64,000 bases of DNA from Teretinema zuelzerae (lineage in GTDB: Bacteria; Spirochaetota; Spirochaetia; Treponematales; Treponemataceae): NCBI RefSeq assembly GCF_021021555.1, contig NZ_JAINWA010000001.1:1488001-1552000 (forward strand), written 5' to 3'. Positions 16,626 to 25,630 of the stretch are shown piece by piece. How positions within the stretch are numbered: the stretch's first letter is position 1; every line of letters starts with the position of its first letter. A model generated the notes under the pieces. The model was not told the DNA's origin. It saw nothing but the letters and a program-made list of their open reading frames with translations, and searched no databases. The position numbers were made by a program, and so were the translations under genes.

Positions 16626-18275
16626 ATGAGTCTTTTGAACGCTCTTTTCGCTTTCCTGAAAGAATTAGTCGAAACACTGTTCGCCTCCTCTTCTTCCCCG
16701 GAACAAAAAAAGCGTCACGACCTCAAACAACTCCAGCTGAAAATCAAGGAAATCGATCCGCCCCTCTATCGTCCGGACGGCTTTCTCCTTGCCTCCTTTC
16801 CCGCCGCCCTCTATCAAATGTACCAGTTCATCGCTCCGATCCGGGAAATTCTTTCGGCAACTCTGGCAAGCACAGACAAGCGGATAAGCGAAAAATACCG
16901 GGATTTTCTTATCGAGTCGTCTCTCGCGACCGAACAGCTTGCGCTGAGGCGAACATTTCTCTACCAGGAAAGAATAAAAGCGCTCATCGCTTCTCACCTG
17001 TCCCCGGAGCGCGTCATCGAGGAGCAGGCAAAGCAGTTTTCGCAGTTCATCAAGGCGCTGGACACCCCGCAGGTGCAGCAAAGCTCACGGCTTATCGAGA
17101 AACTCTTCTGTTTGCACGATTTTTGTCAATTCGATTTCAACTCGTTTTTCGCGAACTTCGACCCGGCCTTTAAAACGCATGCCGGACAGGATACGACAGT
17201 TGAAAATCCCAGCTTCAAACCGGTCGAAGTAGCAGAAATCGTGCCCCAGCTGATGGATCTGCATTATCTGGTGTCCAGGCTCGAGATATCGAAACAGGTA
17301 ATTGAAACCGTGGCCGAACTCGAGAGCAAGCGGACAAACGACGAAATGACGCCGGAAAGCCACTCGCGCATCGACCGTATTTTCCAGGCTCTCATGTGGC
17401 TCCTGCAAAAAAAGCTGTCTGCCGACACCCTCCTGACCATCATCCGCCTGACGAAAAACGACCCGGACTTCAAGCCCGAACAGCCCTCCCTGAAAATAGA
17501 CCACATCGCGGACTACCGAGAGCATATAACGGAGTTCTTCCACAGCGATTCGCGAAAGCTTCAGAAAGAACAACAGGAAAACGAGATAAAGACCCTGATT
17601 GAAGGCGCATTCGGCAACCGGCCGCTGGAAACAATCGCCGGCTATAACGAGTCGACAGCCGCCCTGCTCCAGGATTTTACGCCCTTCTCCCTCGACTGGG
17701 TCAAACCGCTGGAAATAATCAAAACCTTTTCCATACACCACTTCACCCCCCACTATCGCCAAATCCTTAAAAGCATCATCGTCGAGGGCTATTTCAATAA
17801 CAGAAACCTTCAAAGCTCGTTTGCCGGATCCTTCTCTTTCTGCGAATCGATTCCCGCTAAACTCAGGGAATTCGAACAGCTGTTCGAGGACAACCAGCCG
17901 TGCAGTTTGAAAATCATGACCGGGTATTTAACTGAAATGCAAAACGGACTTGACTTTGAAAAACCGTTGCGGAAGATGGTCGAAAACATGAATAACCACG
18001 CGAAGGGATTCGTGCAGCAAGCCGTAACGCAGCTGTCGGATGTTTTCAATTTTTGCATCATTATTCTGGAAGATAATAAAAAAACGATTCCGGATTATAT
18101 AACCAATATCCGCAATCTGACCGCTTCGACGAAAAACAGCGAATCGTTTGCATGGATCGAGAAAGAGCATCCAATCTTCCGTAATTTTCTTGAAATAATG
18201 AAAAAGTATGCTATAGTAGGTACGTTATCCGTATCATCTAGCGTTTCAGACCAGTCGGAGACCCGGGAACCATAA
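16626..18275 (+). CDS. Large uncharacterised spirochete protein
   Basis: Protein of 549 residues with no signal peptide or membrane segment and no motif I can tie to an enzyme. It is mostly helical and rich in Gln, Glu, Lys and Phe. It may belong to a spirochete-restricted DUF family (possibly DUF5312), which I state as recollection only. It overlaps the next gene, a GGDEF cyclase, by one base (TAATG), so the pair is translationally coupled and may act together in c-di-GMP signalling. Confidence 0.75.
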   Translation: MSLLNALFAFLKELVETLFASSSSPEQKKRHDLKQLQLKIKEIDPPLYRPDGFLLASFPAALYQMYQFIAPIREILSATLASTDKRISEKYRDFLIESSLATEQLALRRTFLYQERIKALIASHLSPERVIEEQAKQFSQFIKALDTPQVQQSSRLIEKLFCLHDFCQFDFNSFFANFDPAFKTHAGQDTTVENPSFKPVEVAEIVPQLMDLHYLVSRLEISKQVIETVAELESKRTNDEMTPESHSRIDRIFQALMWLLQKKLSADTLLTIIRLTKNDPDFKPEQPSLKIDHIADYREHITEFFHSDSRKLQKEQQENEIKTLIEGAFGNRPLETIAGYNESTAALLQDFTPFSLDWVKPLEIIKTFSIHHFTPHYRQILKSIIVEGYFNNRNLQSSFAGSFSFCESIPAKLREFEQLFEDNQPCSLKIMTGYLTEMQNGLDFEKPLRKMVENMNNHAKGFVQQAVTQLSDVFNFCIIILEDNKKTIPDYITNIRNLTASTKNSESFAWIEKEHPIFRNFLEIMKKYAIVGTLSVSSSVSDQSETREP

Positions 18276-19318
18276 TGGCAAAATCGAAAAAAAACAGCGC
18301 TCTTGAGGCCTCATCCGAAAAACAAATCTATGATCTGAAACAACTGCTCGAAATATCTAAAAGCCTCAATTCGGTGATCGATTTTTCAACGCTGATCGAA
18401 GCCATCCTTTACACCTGCATGGGTCAGATGAAAACCCTCGGCGTCGCGATTTTTACCAAACAGAATTTCGACGCGTGCTGCTTTCAGCTAAACAGAAACT
18501 ATTGCGGCTTTGAATTGAATCCGAATTCCGATTACTCATTCCCCGAAACGCACCCCCTGATCGCCTTGCTGAGCAGCCAAAATTCTTGCGTGACGCCCGA
18601 GGTCATCCAAAAGGAATTAACGCCGGATACTGCTCTCAAGAATCTGATGGAACTCAATCCAAGCCTCATCGTTCCCCTCAAAGCCAAGTCGCATATAAAC
18701 GGAATGCTCGTTCTCGGGGAACAGATTACCGCGGAAGAGTATTCGACCTATGAAAAAGAGCATATCCTGAACATCGCGTCTCTGGCGGCCATCGCTATCA
18801 GCAACGCCGCGCTTCTGGAAATGACGACGACCGACATGATGACGCATCTGAAACTGAAGCATTACTTTTATACCGTCCTCATGCAGAGGCTGGAAGACAG
18901 CATATCTCAAAAGTCCCCGCTTTCAATTCTCATGCTGGACATAGACTTCTTTAAGCGATTCAACGACACCTACGGACATGCGTGCGGTGACGTCGTCTTG
19001 CAGATGGTGGCTTCGGTCATACAGGCTAATACGAGAAATCAGGATATGGCGGCCCGCTACGGCGGCGAAGAATTCGTCATCATGCTCTGCGATACGCCGG
19101 TTCACACCGCTGAAAAAATCGCTGAGCGGATCAGAAAATCCATTGAAAACCTCGATATCCTCTACGACAGCCAGCACCTCAGGCTCACCATTTCCATCGG
19201 CGTGGCCGAGTTCAATCACACAGTCGATCAAACCGCGAAAAACCTCGTAGACCGCGCCGACAAGGCCTTGTATACATCCAAGCAGACAGGAAGAAACAAG
19301 GTTTCGGTAGCAGAATAA
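18275..19318 (+). CDS. Diguanylate cyclase with N-terminal GAF-like domain
   Basis: Protein of 347 residues that would make c-di-GMP. Residues about 20-180 look like a GAF domain (LLEISKSLNSVIDFSTLIEAI at the start). The C-terminal GGDEF domain has an intact active site ARYGGEEF, the metal site LDIDFFKRFND and a product-inhibition I-site RNQD five residues before GGEEF. No membrane helix is present, so it is cytosolic. It sits directly downstream of the unknown 549-residue gene. Confidence 0.93.
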   Translation: MAKSKKNSALEASSEKQIYDLKQLLEISKSLNSVIDFSTLIEAILYTCMGQMKTLGVAIFTKQNFDACCFQLNRNYCGFELNPNSDYSFPETHPLIALLSSQNSCVTPEVIQKELTPDTALKNLMELNPSLIVPLKAKSHINGMLVLGEQITAEEYSTYEKEHILNIASLAAIAISNAALLEMTTTDMMTHLKLKHYFYTVLMQRLEDSISQKSPLSILMLDIDFFKRFNDTYGHACGDVVLQMVASVIQANTRNQDMAARYGGEEFVIMLCDTPVHTAEKIAERIRKSIENLDILYDSQHLRLTISIGVAEFNHTVDQTAKNLVDRADKALYTSKQTGRNKVSVAE

Positions 19319-19345
19319 ATTCCAAAATATCAATGAGGAAGAATA

Positions 19346-20965
19346 ATGCGCGAACCCTGGTGGAAAACAGCCGTATTTTACCAAATTTATCCGAGAAGCT
19401 TCCAGGACAGCAATAACGACGGAATCGGAGACCTTCCGGGCATCATCTCCCGTCTGGATTACCTCGTGGAACTCGGAGTCACAGCTTTGTGGATATCTCC
19501 GTTTTTCAAGTCTCCTATGGACGATTTCGGCTACGACATCAGCGACTACTGCGACGTAGACCCCGTCTTCGGGAACCTCGAGGACGCCAAGAAACTCATT
19601 GCGGAAGCTCATGCGCGCGGTCTTAAGCTTATTTTCGATTTGGTCATAAACCATACGTCGGACCAGCACCCCTGGTTTCAGGAAGCCCGATCTTCGCTCG
19701 ACAATCCCAAGCACGACTGGTACATCTGGAAGCCCCGGCATGATCGGGCTACCGGCAAAAAATTGCCGAAACCGAACAACTGGGTATGCCAGTTCGAATT
19801 TAAAAGCGCCTGGTGGGATAATCCCCAAACCGACGAATGGTATCTTGCAACGTTCACCCGCCATCAGCCGGAAGTAAACTGGCGGAATCCCGAACTGAAA
19901 AAAGCCATGTTCGATGTGATCCGCTTCTGGCTCGACCTCGGCGTTGACGGTTTTAGAATGGACGTAGTGAACTGGTTTATCAAAGATCCGCAGTTCAGGT
20001 CGAATCCCTTCACCTTCAACGCGAATCCCGAGATCTTTCAAAAACACATATACGATAGAAACCAGCCAGAAACACACGATATATGCAAGGAAATCAGACG
20101 GATCGCCGACTCCTACCCGGGAGACAGGGTGCTCGTCGGCGAAATTTTCAGCCGAGATCCAGACATCGCGGCATCCTATCAGGGGAACGGAAAAAACCAG
20201 CTTCACCTGGCCTTCAATATGGAGATGCTCTATCTCAAATGGGACGCGAAACGCCTTGCGCAGGCGCTGGAGCATTGGTACCGGGTCCTGCCGCAGGAAG
20301 GGTGGCCGAATTTCACGCTCAGCAACCATGACCAGCCCCGCCACGCAAGCCGCTTCGCCGACAAAAAAGGACGATATTTCAAGCAGCGCGCGGAAATCGC
20401 GGCGATGATGCTGTTAACGGTTCGAGGCACCCCGTTCGTATATTACGGAGAGGAGCTCGGAATGCCGAACACTGCCATCCCCCGGAATGAGCTGGTCGAT
20501 CCGACGGGAATAACGTTCTGGCCCCTGCCCCTCGGACGCGACGGCGAACGGACCCCGATGCAATGGACGCGCGCAAAAAACGCGGGATTCACGTCTGATG
20601 ACGCGTCTCCCTGGCTTCGGCTCGGCGATCTTGAAAACGGCGCCACCCTGGAAGACCAGAAAAACGACGAGCGCTCGCTGTGGAACTGGTACCGCTCGCT
20701 CATCGAAATCAGGAAAACCTCCGAGGCTTTGACGATCGGAGACTTCGCTATGATCAGTCCCGGCGAAAACGATGTGGTATCCTATGAACGGACAAGCGGA
20801 ACCGAACGCATTCGTTGCGCGCTGAATTTCTCGCCCTCCGCGCGAACCATCGGCTTCAACTCTCAAGCAGAAGTAATTCTGGGCAACGAAAGGGCAGCTG
20901 GTTCAATACTCGAAGCCGGAGCCGTATGCCTTGCGCCTCACGAGGCATTGCTGGTACGCTTTTGA
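19346..20965 (+). CDS. GH13 alpha-glucosidase (oligo-1,6-glucosidase type)
   Basis: Cytosolic glycoside hydrolase of 539 residues that cleaves alpha-linked gluco-oligosaccharides. Family regions: DLVINHTSDQHPWF, DGFRMDVVN (nucleophile Asp), VLVGEIFS (acid/base Glu) and LSNHDQPR (transition-state Asp). The start NPWWK-type sequence (EPWWKTAVFYQIYPRSF) and the length match oligo-1,6-glucosidases and trehalose-6-phosphate hydrolases. AGGAAG lies 5 bases before the ATG. No sugar transporter is adjacent, so the substrate is open. Confidence 0.92.
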   Translation: MREPWWKTAVFYQIYPRSFQDSNNDGIGDLPGIISRLDYLVELGVTALWISPFFKSPMDDFGYDISDYCDVDPVFGNLEDAKKLIAEAHARGLKLIFDLVINHTSDQHPWFQEARSSLDNPKHDWYIWKPRHDRATGKKLPKPNNWVCQFEFKSAWWDNPQTDEWYLATFTRHQPEVNWRNPELKKAMFDVIRFWLDLGVDGFRMDVVNWFIKDPQFRSNPFTFNANPEIFQKHIYDRNQPETHDICKEIRRIADSYPGDRVLVGEIFSRDPDIAASYQGNGKNQLHLAFNMEMLYLKWDAKRLAQALEHWYRVLPQEGWPNFTLSNHDQPRHASRFADKKGRYFKQRAEIAAMMLLTVRGTPFVYYGEELGMPNTAIPRNELVDPTGITFWPLPLGRDGERTPMQWTRAKNAGFTSDDASPWLRLGDLENGATLEDQKNDERSLWNWYRSLIEIRKTSEALTIGDFAMISPGENDVVSYERTSGTERIRCALNFSPSARTIGFNSQAEVILGNERAAGSILEAGAVCLAPHEALLVRF

Positions 20966-20966
20966 T

Positions 20967-21608
20967 ATGAGTTTTTTTTCGTTCATGCAGAAACGCCTCC
21001 GCTGGAGCTACTGGAACGCCGCGCTTTTGCTGATTGCGGTTAACATCGGCGTCTTTATGCTCACATCAATGAATTACCGTCTGACGCAATATCTTGCGCT
21101 CAATCCCCTGCTCATGCTCAGACAGGGAATGTGGTGGCAGGTTTTCACCTACCAGTTCGTTCACGGCGGAACCGGACATCTGTTGTCCAACATGATCGGC
21201 CTGTTTTTCTTCGGCGCCATGCTGGAACGGCATAGAAGCTTCGGATCGTCGGAATTTCTCCTTTTCTACCTCGTATCCGGCACCCTTTCCGGAATCGCTT
21301 CCTTCTTTGTGTATTGGATCACCGGAACCTGGTTCGTTTTTTTGATGGGTGCTTCGGGCGCCGTCTTTGCGGTGCTCTTCGTGTATGCAGTGGTCTATCC
21401 ACGATCGACGATCTACCTCATGGGATTCGTTCCCGTTCCCGCCCCGCTATTGGTAATAGGATATGCCGGCATCGAAGTATTCAGCCTCATCAGCGGAAGC
21501 AACAGCGGAATAGCGCATGGAACGCATCTGTTCGGCTTCGGCTTCGCCTGGCTGTATTGCCGAACGCGCCTCGGAATCAAACCCCTACAGGCCTGGCGGA
21601 ACATGTGA
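20967..21608 (+). CDS. Rhomboid-family intramembrane serine protease
   Basis: Protein of 213 residues with six or so membrane helices. Rhomboid landmarks: the WWQVFTYQFVHGG loop, HLLSNMIGLFFFG, the catalytic serine in MGASGAVFAV and the catalytic histidine in AHGTHLFGF. The ATG at 20967 starts one base after the glucosidase stop. It ends in a GTGA overlap with the following exported protein, so that protein is the obvious candidate partner or substrate, as inference. Confidence 0.93.
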   Translation: MSFFSFMQKRLRWSYWNAALLLIAVNIGVFMLTSMNYRLTQYLALNPLLMLRQGMWWQVFTYQFVHGGTGHLLSNMIGLFFFGAMLERHRSFGSSEFLLFYLVSGTLSGIASFFVYWITGTWFVFLMGASGAVFAVLFVYAVVYPRSTIYLMGFVPVPAPLLVIGYAGIEVFSLISGSNSGIAHGTHLFGFGFAWLYCRTRLGIKPLQAWRNM

Positions 21609-22300
21609 GCCGATTCCGGCTTTTTTCGGCATTCAGATTCTCGAAAATTGTTATGCTCGTCGGCGTATCCGGCATGTTGCACTGCGCTCTTGCGGCTCAG
21701 ACAATGCTCAGCATTCCGGTCTGGATATATCTTGAAGCCGTTCCCGGCAGCGGAAAGACTCATTCCTCGCTTTCCGATATTCCGCCGTACGAAGATCTGC
21801 GGGATCTCTCGTCCTTTCTCTTCGGCGGAATGATTTACGGATGGAAGTTTTCCTATATCCCGCCGGATAAAGCCAGAAACGTGGAAGAGGAATTTTCGCT
21901 CGAACCGATAGTCGCGCTGTCTCCGGAGGACCCCTCGCTAAGGCTCGAAGATGTAAAAAGCAGCTATCCGCGGCTCGAAGGCTGGGCACGATACGCGCTT
22001 TCGGAGGCTCAGGCAAAAAGGCTTCAATACTGGGAATCGAGCGGGTTCAGAACCGGAAAGGGAAGAGGAAGCGGAGAAAGGAAAGACGAAAGCGGCGGAA
22101 TCAGGGATGCGTACGTCAAAGCCCTGCTGAATTCAGTCCGAGAGCGAGCCAGAGAGATGGAAAAAAACAAGCCGAAGGAAATAACCGGTGAATTGCTCCT
22201 CAGAGACAACCCCCGCCTGTTTCCGGACGAAGGCTTGTTCATCGCGGAAGTCAGGACTGTCATTCATATTGAAAGCGTCGTTCCCTATCGGTTGTATTAA
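21605..22300 (+). CDS. Exported protein of unknown function
   Basis: About 231 residues. A GTG at 21605 overlaps the rhomboid stop by 4 bases and gives a basic N-terminus before a hydrophobic stretch ending HCALAAQ, a type I signal peptide. An ATG at 21653 would leave a shorter signal. The mature part has SFLFGGMIYGWKFSYIPPDK, a Lys/Arg/Gly/Glu-rich low-complexity stretch (about 145-165) and no recognised domain. Likely periplasmic. Confidence 0.7.
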   Translation: MSRFRLFSAFRFSKIVMLVGVSGMLHCALAAQTMLSIPVWIYLEAVPGSGKTHSSLSDIPPYEDLRDLSSFLFGGMIYGWKFSYIPPDKARNVEEEFSLEPIVALSPEDPSLRLEDVKSSYPRLEGWARYALSEAQAKRLQYWESSGFRTGKGRGSGERKDESGGIRDAYVKALLNSVRERAREMEKNKPKEITGELLLRDNPRLFPDEGLFIAEVRTVIHIESVVPYRLY

Positions 22301-22312
22301 GGCGTCGCTTCG

Positions 22313-24001
22313 TCACGCTAACGGAAAGAAAACCCGGACCCGCGAGCCTGAATCGCAGCGGTCTATCAAGAGAGAGCCGTTCAACTGCGAAACCAGAGCC
22401 TCGATCATCTCGTAGCCGAGAGAGTCTCCCTTTCGGACGGATTCGTCGAAGCCGCGTCCGTTATCGATGATCGACAAAACTGCCATGCCCTGCGCCGCGT
22501 CGAGAAATTCAATATCGATGAAGCCTTCATCTCCGATGCCGAAGGCATGAAGAAGGCTGTTCGACACCAGCTCGTTTATTACCAACGCCAGAGGAAGGGC
22601 CCTCTCGATGGAAAGCGAAATATCGATTCCCGACACTGAACACTGCACCTTCGAGCCGATCTCCGAATAGAGCGATACCAGATAATCGCACAAGCCGGTG
22701 CAGTATTCCTGCATGACGATGGACTCGACATCCGAAAATCGGAAAAGCGTTTCATACACCATGGAAAGAGCCATTATGCGCGAATGCGTCGTTTGGAGCG
22801 CTTTTTTCACCGGCTCATCCGTTGCGTGGATCTGCTGGAGATGCACGATGCTCGACAACAGCTGAAGATTGTCCGCCACCCGTTTTTTCAATTCCAGAAG
22901 AAGGTTTTCCTTTTCTTCAAGAATCCGTTCCGAATCCCGCGTCCGGTCTTCAAGAGATGCGGCCATGCGGTTGAAGGCGATCATCAAGTCGGTGATTTCG
23001 TCATGGGCGCGGTTCATGCCGGATCGCACGGCAAGGTCTCCGTCGGCCAAACTTTTGGAAAACTCGGTGAGCCGGATTATTCGGTCGACGAAGAGACGCC
23101 TCGCCATCTGAATGCACACGGCAAAAGCAGCGATACAGGCGAATAACATTAAAATCAGCACGCGCGCTATCGGAACCCCGGCCTCGTACAGCACGACGTC
23201 GTACGGAATCCGGACGGTTACGGTGAATTTCTGGCCGGAATCTGAAAGGGTTTGAGACGACGCCAGGTATTTTTCTCCGCCTATCTGAATAGTGCGCGTT
23301 TCCGCCCGTTCCCCGATCGATGAAAGCGCCTGCAGCTCGGAAAGAACGAAATCGCCCGGCTTGTCGGAATTCATACCGCTGGAAGAGAACAGGCGTCTCC
23401 CGTGAGCGTCGAATATTTCAAGAATCGTACCGTCGTCGGGAATGCGCTGGAGAGACAGCTCCGTGTTGTAATACGAGAGGTCGTAGGCGGCGATAAGGAC
23501 AAGGGATGCGCCGGAAGCGATCTCTGCCGGAAGCGAATAGATTATAGACGGGGCGCCGGTCGATTTGCTGTAAAGAAAAGAACTCGCCGTAAATTCCCTG
23601 CGCCGCAAAGCATCGCTGAAATACTCGCGGTCGGACAGCGAATAGCCTGTTTTGCCCACTCCGGATGCGACGACAGAGCCTGCTTCGTCGGCTGCAAGCA
23701 AAACCGCGTAATCAGGATAAATTTTCATCAAGCTCTTGAAATAAACGTCCAACGTAGCATAATCCGCGCGACCGACTGCCCGGGTCTGTGATACCGCTTG
23801 CAGCAATTCTTTCGCGGAGCGGCAGATCAAACGCTGCTCGTTGATAAATCCTTCGCACAAATTGTCTAAAAACTGTTCTTTTTTGGAAATGGAAGCATAG
23901 CGCGCCGATGTGACGGAATACACGGTTATCACCAGCGTTGGAACAAGCGCAATGAGAACTATGAAGAAGATCTTTGTCCAGATTCTCAGGTTTTTTTGCA
24001 C
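22313..24001 (-). CDS. Membrane histidine-kinase-like protein lacking the phospho-acceptor His
   Basis: Protein of 562 residues. Membrane helix 1 (about 11-32), a periplasmic Cache-like sensor (about 35-270), membrane helix 2 (about 278-300), HAMP (about 302-355), a HisKA_2 dimerisation segment (about 365-440) and a HATPase_c domain (N-box LVINELVSNSLLHAF, G1 IIDNGRGFDE). HisKA_2 normally reads HHR.KNNLQ, but here it is LKKRVADNLQ, with Lys372-Lys373 where the histidines should be. The ATP site looks intact. The GTG start at 24001 is uncertain. No response regulator gene is adjacent. Confidence 0.88.
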   Translation of the reverse strand: MQKNLRIWTKIFFIVLIALVPTLVITVYSVTSARYASISKKEQFLDNLCEGFINEQRLICRSAKELLQAVSQTRAVGRADYATLDVYFKSLMKIYPDYAVLLAADEAGSVVASGVGKTGYSLSDREYFSDALRRREFTASSFLYSKSTGAPSIIYSLPAEIASGASLVLIAAYDLSYYNTELSLQRIPDDGTILEIFDAHGRRLFSSSGMNSDKPGDFVLSELQALSSIGERAETRTIQIGGEKYLASSQTLSDSGQKFTVTVRIPYDVVLYEAGVPIARVLILMLFACIAAFAVCIQMARRLFVDRIIRLTEFSKSLADGDLAVRSGMNRAHDEITDLMIAFNRMAASLEDRTRDSERILEEKENLLLELKKRVADNLQLLSSIVHLQQIHATDEPVKKALQTTHSRIMALSMVYETLFRFSDVESIVMQEYCTGLCDYLVSLYSEIGSKVQCSVSGIDISLSIERALPLALVINELVSNSLLHAFGIGDEGFIDIEFLDAAQGMAVLSIIDNGRGFDESVRKGDSLGYEMIEALVSQLNGSLLIDRCDSGSRVRVFFPLA

Positions 24002-24061
24002 CCTTTACTGCGCTCCGGTGAAAATGATATAAAGGTAGGCATATTGTAACAGGAGTAAGTC

Positions 24062-25618
24062 ATGGATGTACAGTCGATAATCAAAAATCTGCATCCCCTG
24101 GAAATCCGCGTTCTCCGGGCCTATGAGCCGGGAACAGAGTTGTCCATGGAGAAACTCGAAAAAGAACTCAATTATAAACCCGGACATGCGAACCAGGCGT
24201 TTTCATGGCTTGGAGGAAAATTTCTGGTCAAGGAGCTTCGCAGGGAAGCGAATACTTTTTTTGAAATAACAGAGCTCGGCAGGGCATGGGCATCGGAAGG
24301 AACGCCTGAAGAAAAAATCCTGAAACTCCTGCAGGAAAAAGGACCGCACAGCCTTCCGGAGATAGCCGCCGCGCTAAAACTGGAAAACAAGGACGTCGGT
24401 TCGGCCTTCGGACAGCTTTCTAAAGAAGGCGCCGTTCAGATGGGAGAAGACAAAAAAGCCGTCTTCAACTGCATGCCCCAGGATAAACGCATGGCCATAA
24501 CCATCGCTCTGGTCCGCCTCGCGTCCCAGACGCCTTCCGGCGCCATCGACCAGAAAACCCTGACCCCCGATGAAATAGCCGTCATGTCGTCTCTCGCCAA
24601 AAAACGAGGCTCGGCGGATTCGCCCTTCCGCATTCTTGAACGGGAAACCGTCTTTTACGCGCTTCAGGACGAGGCGAAGGACGTTAAGAAAGCCCTGGAT
24701 GCCGCGGGCATCACCGGAGAAGAAATAGGCACGGTTACCCCGGCGCTGCTGAAATCGGGAGACTGGAAAAAAGGTTCGTTCAGAGGATACAACATCGCCG
24801 TTCCGCCGGCCCGCGTCATACCGGGAAGAACCAATCCCTACGTGAGCTTTCTCGAGAGCGTGAAAGACAAGCTGTGCTCGCTCGGCTTCGAAGAATTCGA
24901 CGGGCCCCTGGTAGAGACGGAATTCTGGAACTCCGACGCCCTGTTCATGCCGCAGTTCCACGCCGCGCGCGACATCCACGACGCGTATTACGTGAAAAAT
25001 CCCACCCACGCCAAATCGATAGAAGAACCCTGGCTTTCGAACGTAGCCGCCGCCCATCAGAACGGCGGAAACACCGGAAGCCGCGGATGGAACTACAGCT
25101 TCGACCGCGACTTCACCCGCCGGCTCATCCTCAGAAGCCAGGGAACAGCGCTCTCAGCGCACCAGCTCCACAAAGCGAAGATTCCCGGCAAGTATTTCGG
25201 CATCGCCCGCTGCTTCCGCTACGACAAGGTCGACGCGACCCATCTTTCGGACTTCTATCAAACCGAGGGAATCGTTCTCGGCGACGAAGTGAATCTGAAA
25301 ACCCTTCTCGGCTTCCTGGAAATGTTCGCGGTGGAAATCGCCGGAGCGACGGAAGTAAAATACGTTCCCGGATACTTCCCCTTCACCGAGCCCTCGATCG
25401 AAGTGCACATCAAGCACCCGGTTCTCGGATGGTTCGAGCTGGGAGGCTCCGGAATCTTCCGCCCGGAAGTAACGAAGGCGATGGGAATCGACGTGCCGGT
25501 TCTCGCCTGGGGAATCGGCATCGACCGCATGGCGCTCATGGCCCTGGGCCTCAACGACCTGCGCGAGCTTTTCTCCGGAGATATCGAAGGCGTCCGCCTG
25601 CGGAAAGCAAAGTATTAA
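24062..25618 (+). CDS. pheS: Phenylalanyl-tRNA synthetase alpha subunit, archaeal/spirochete type
   Basis: Charges tRNA-Phe together with PheT. The 518 residues are much longer than the bacterial form of about 340. N-terminal winged-helix DNA/tRNA-binding repeats (about 1-150) precede the class II catalytic domain, with motif 2 GIARCFRYDKVDATHLSDF and motif 3 AWGIGIDRMALMALG. Spirochetes are known to carry this archaeal-type enzyme. AGGAG lies 7 bases before the ATG. pheT follows after 12 bases. Confidence 0.96.
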   Translation: MDVQSIIKNLHPLEIRVLRAYEPGTELSMEKLEKELNYKPGHANQAFSWLGGKFLVKELRREANTFFEITELGRAWASEGTPEEKILKLLQEKGPHSLPEIAAALKLENKDVGSAFGQLSKEGAVQMGEDKKAVFNCMPQDKRMAITIALVRLASQTPSGAIDQKTLTPDEIAVMSSLAKKRGSADSPFRILERETVFYALQDEAKDVKKALDAAGITGEEIGTVTPALLKSGDWKKGSFRGYNIAVPPARVIPGRTNPYVSFLESVKDKLCSLGFEEFDGPLVETEFWNSDALFMPQFHAARDIHDAYYVKNPTHAKSIEEPWLSNVAAAHQNGGNTGSRGWNYSFDRDFTRRLILRSQGTALSAHQLHKAKIPGKYFGIARCFRYDKVDATHLSDFYQTEGIVLGDEVNLKTLLGFLEMFAVEIAGATEVKYVPGYFPFTEPSIEVHIKHPVLGWFELGGSGIFRPEVTKAMGIDVPVLAWGIGIDRMALMALGLNDLRELFSGDIEGVRLRKAKY

Positions 25619-25630
25619 AAAGGAGCTATC

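Noticed and set aside
18923-20344. 473-residue open frame opposite the GGDEF and glucosidase genes
   Set aside because: It spans two well-supported genes on the other strand and shows no domain.
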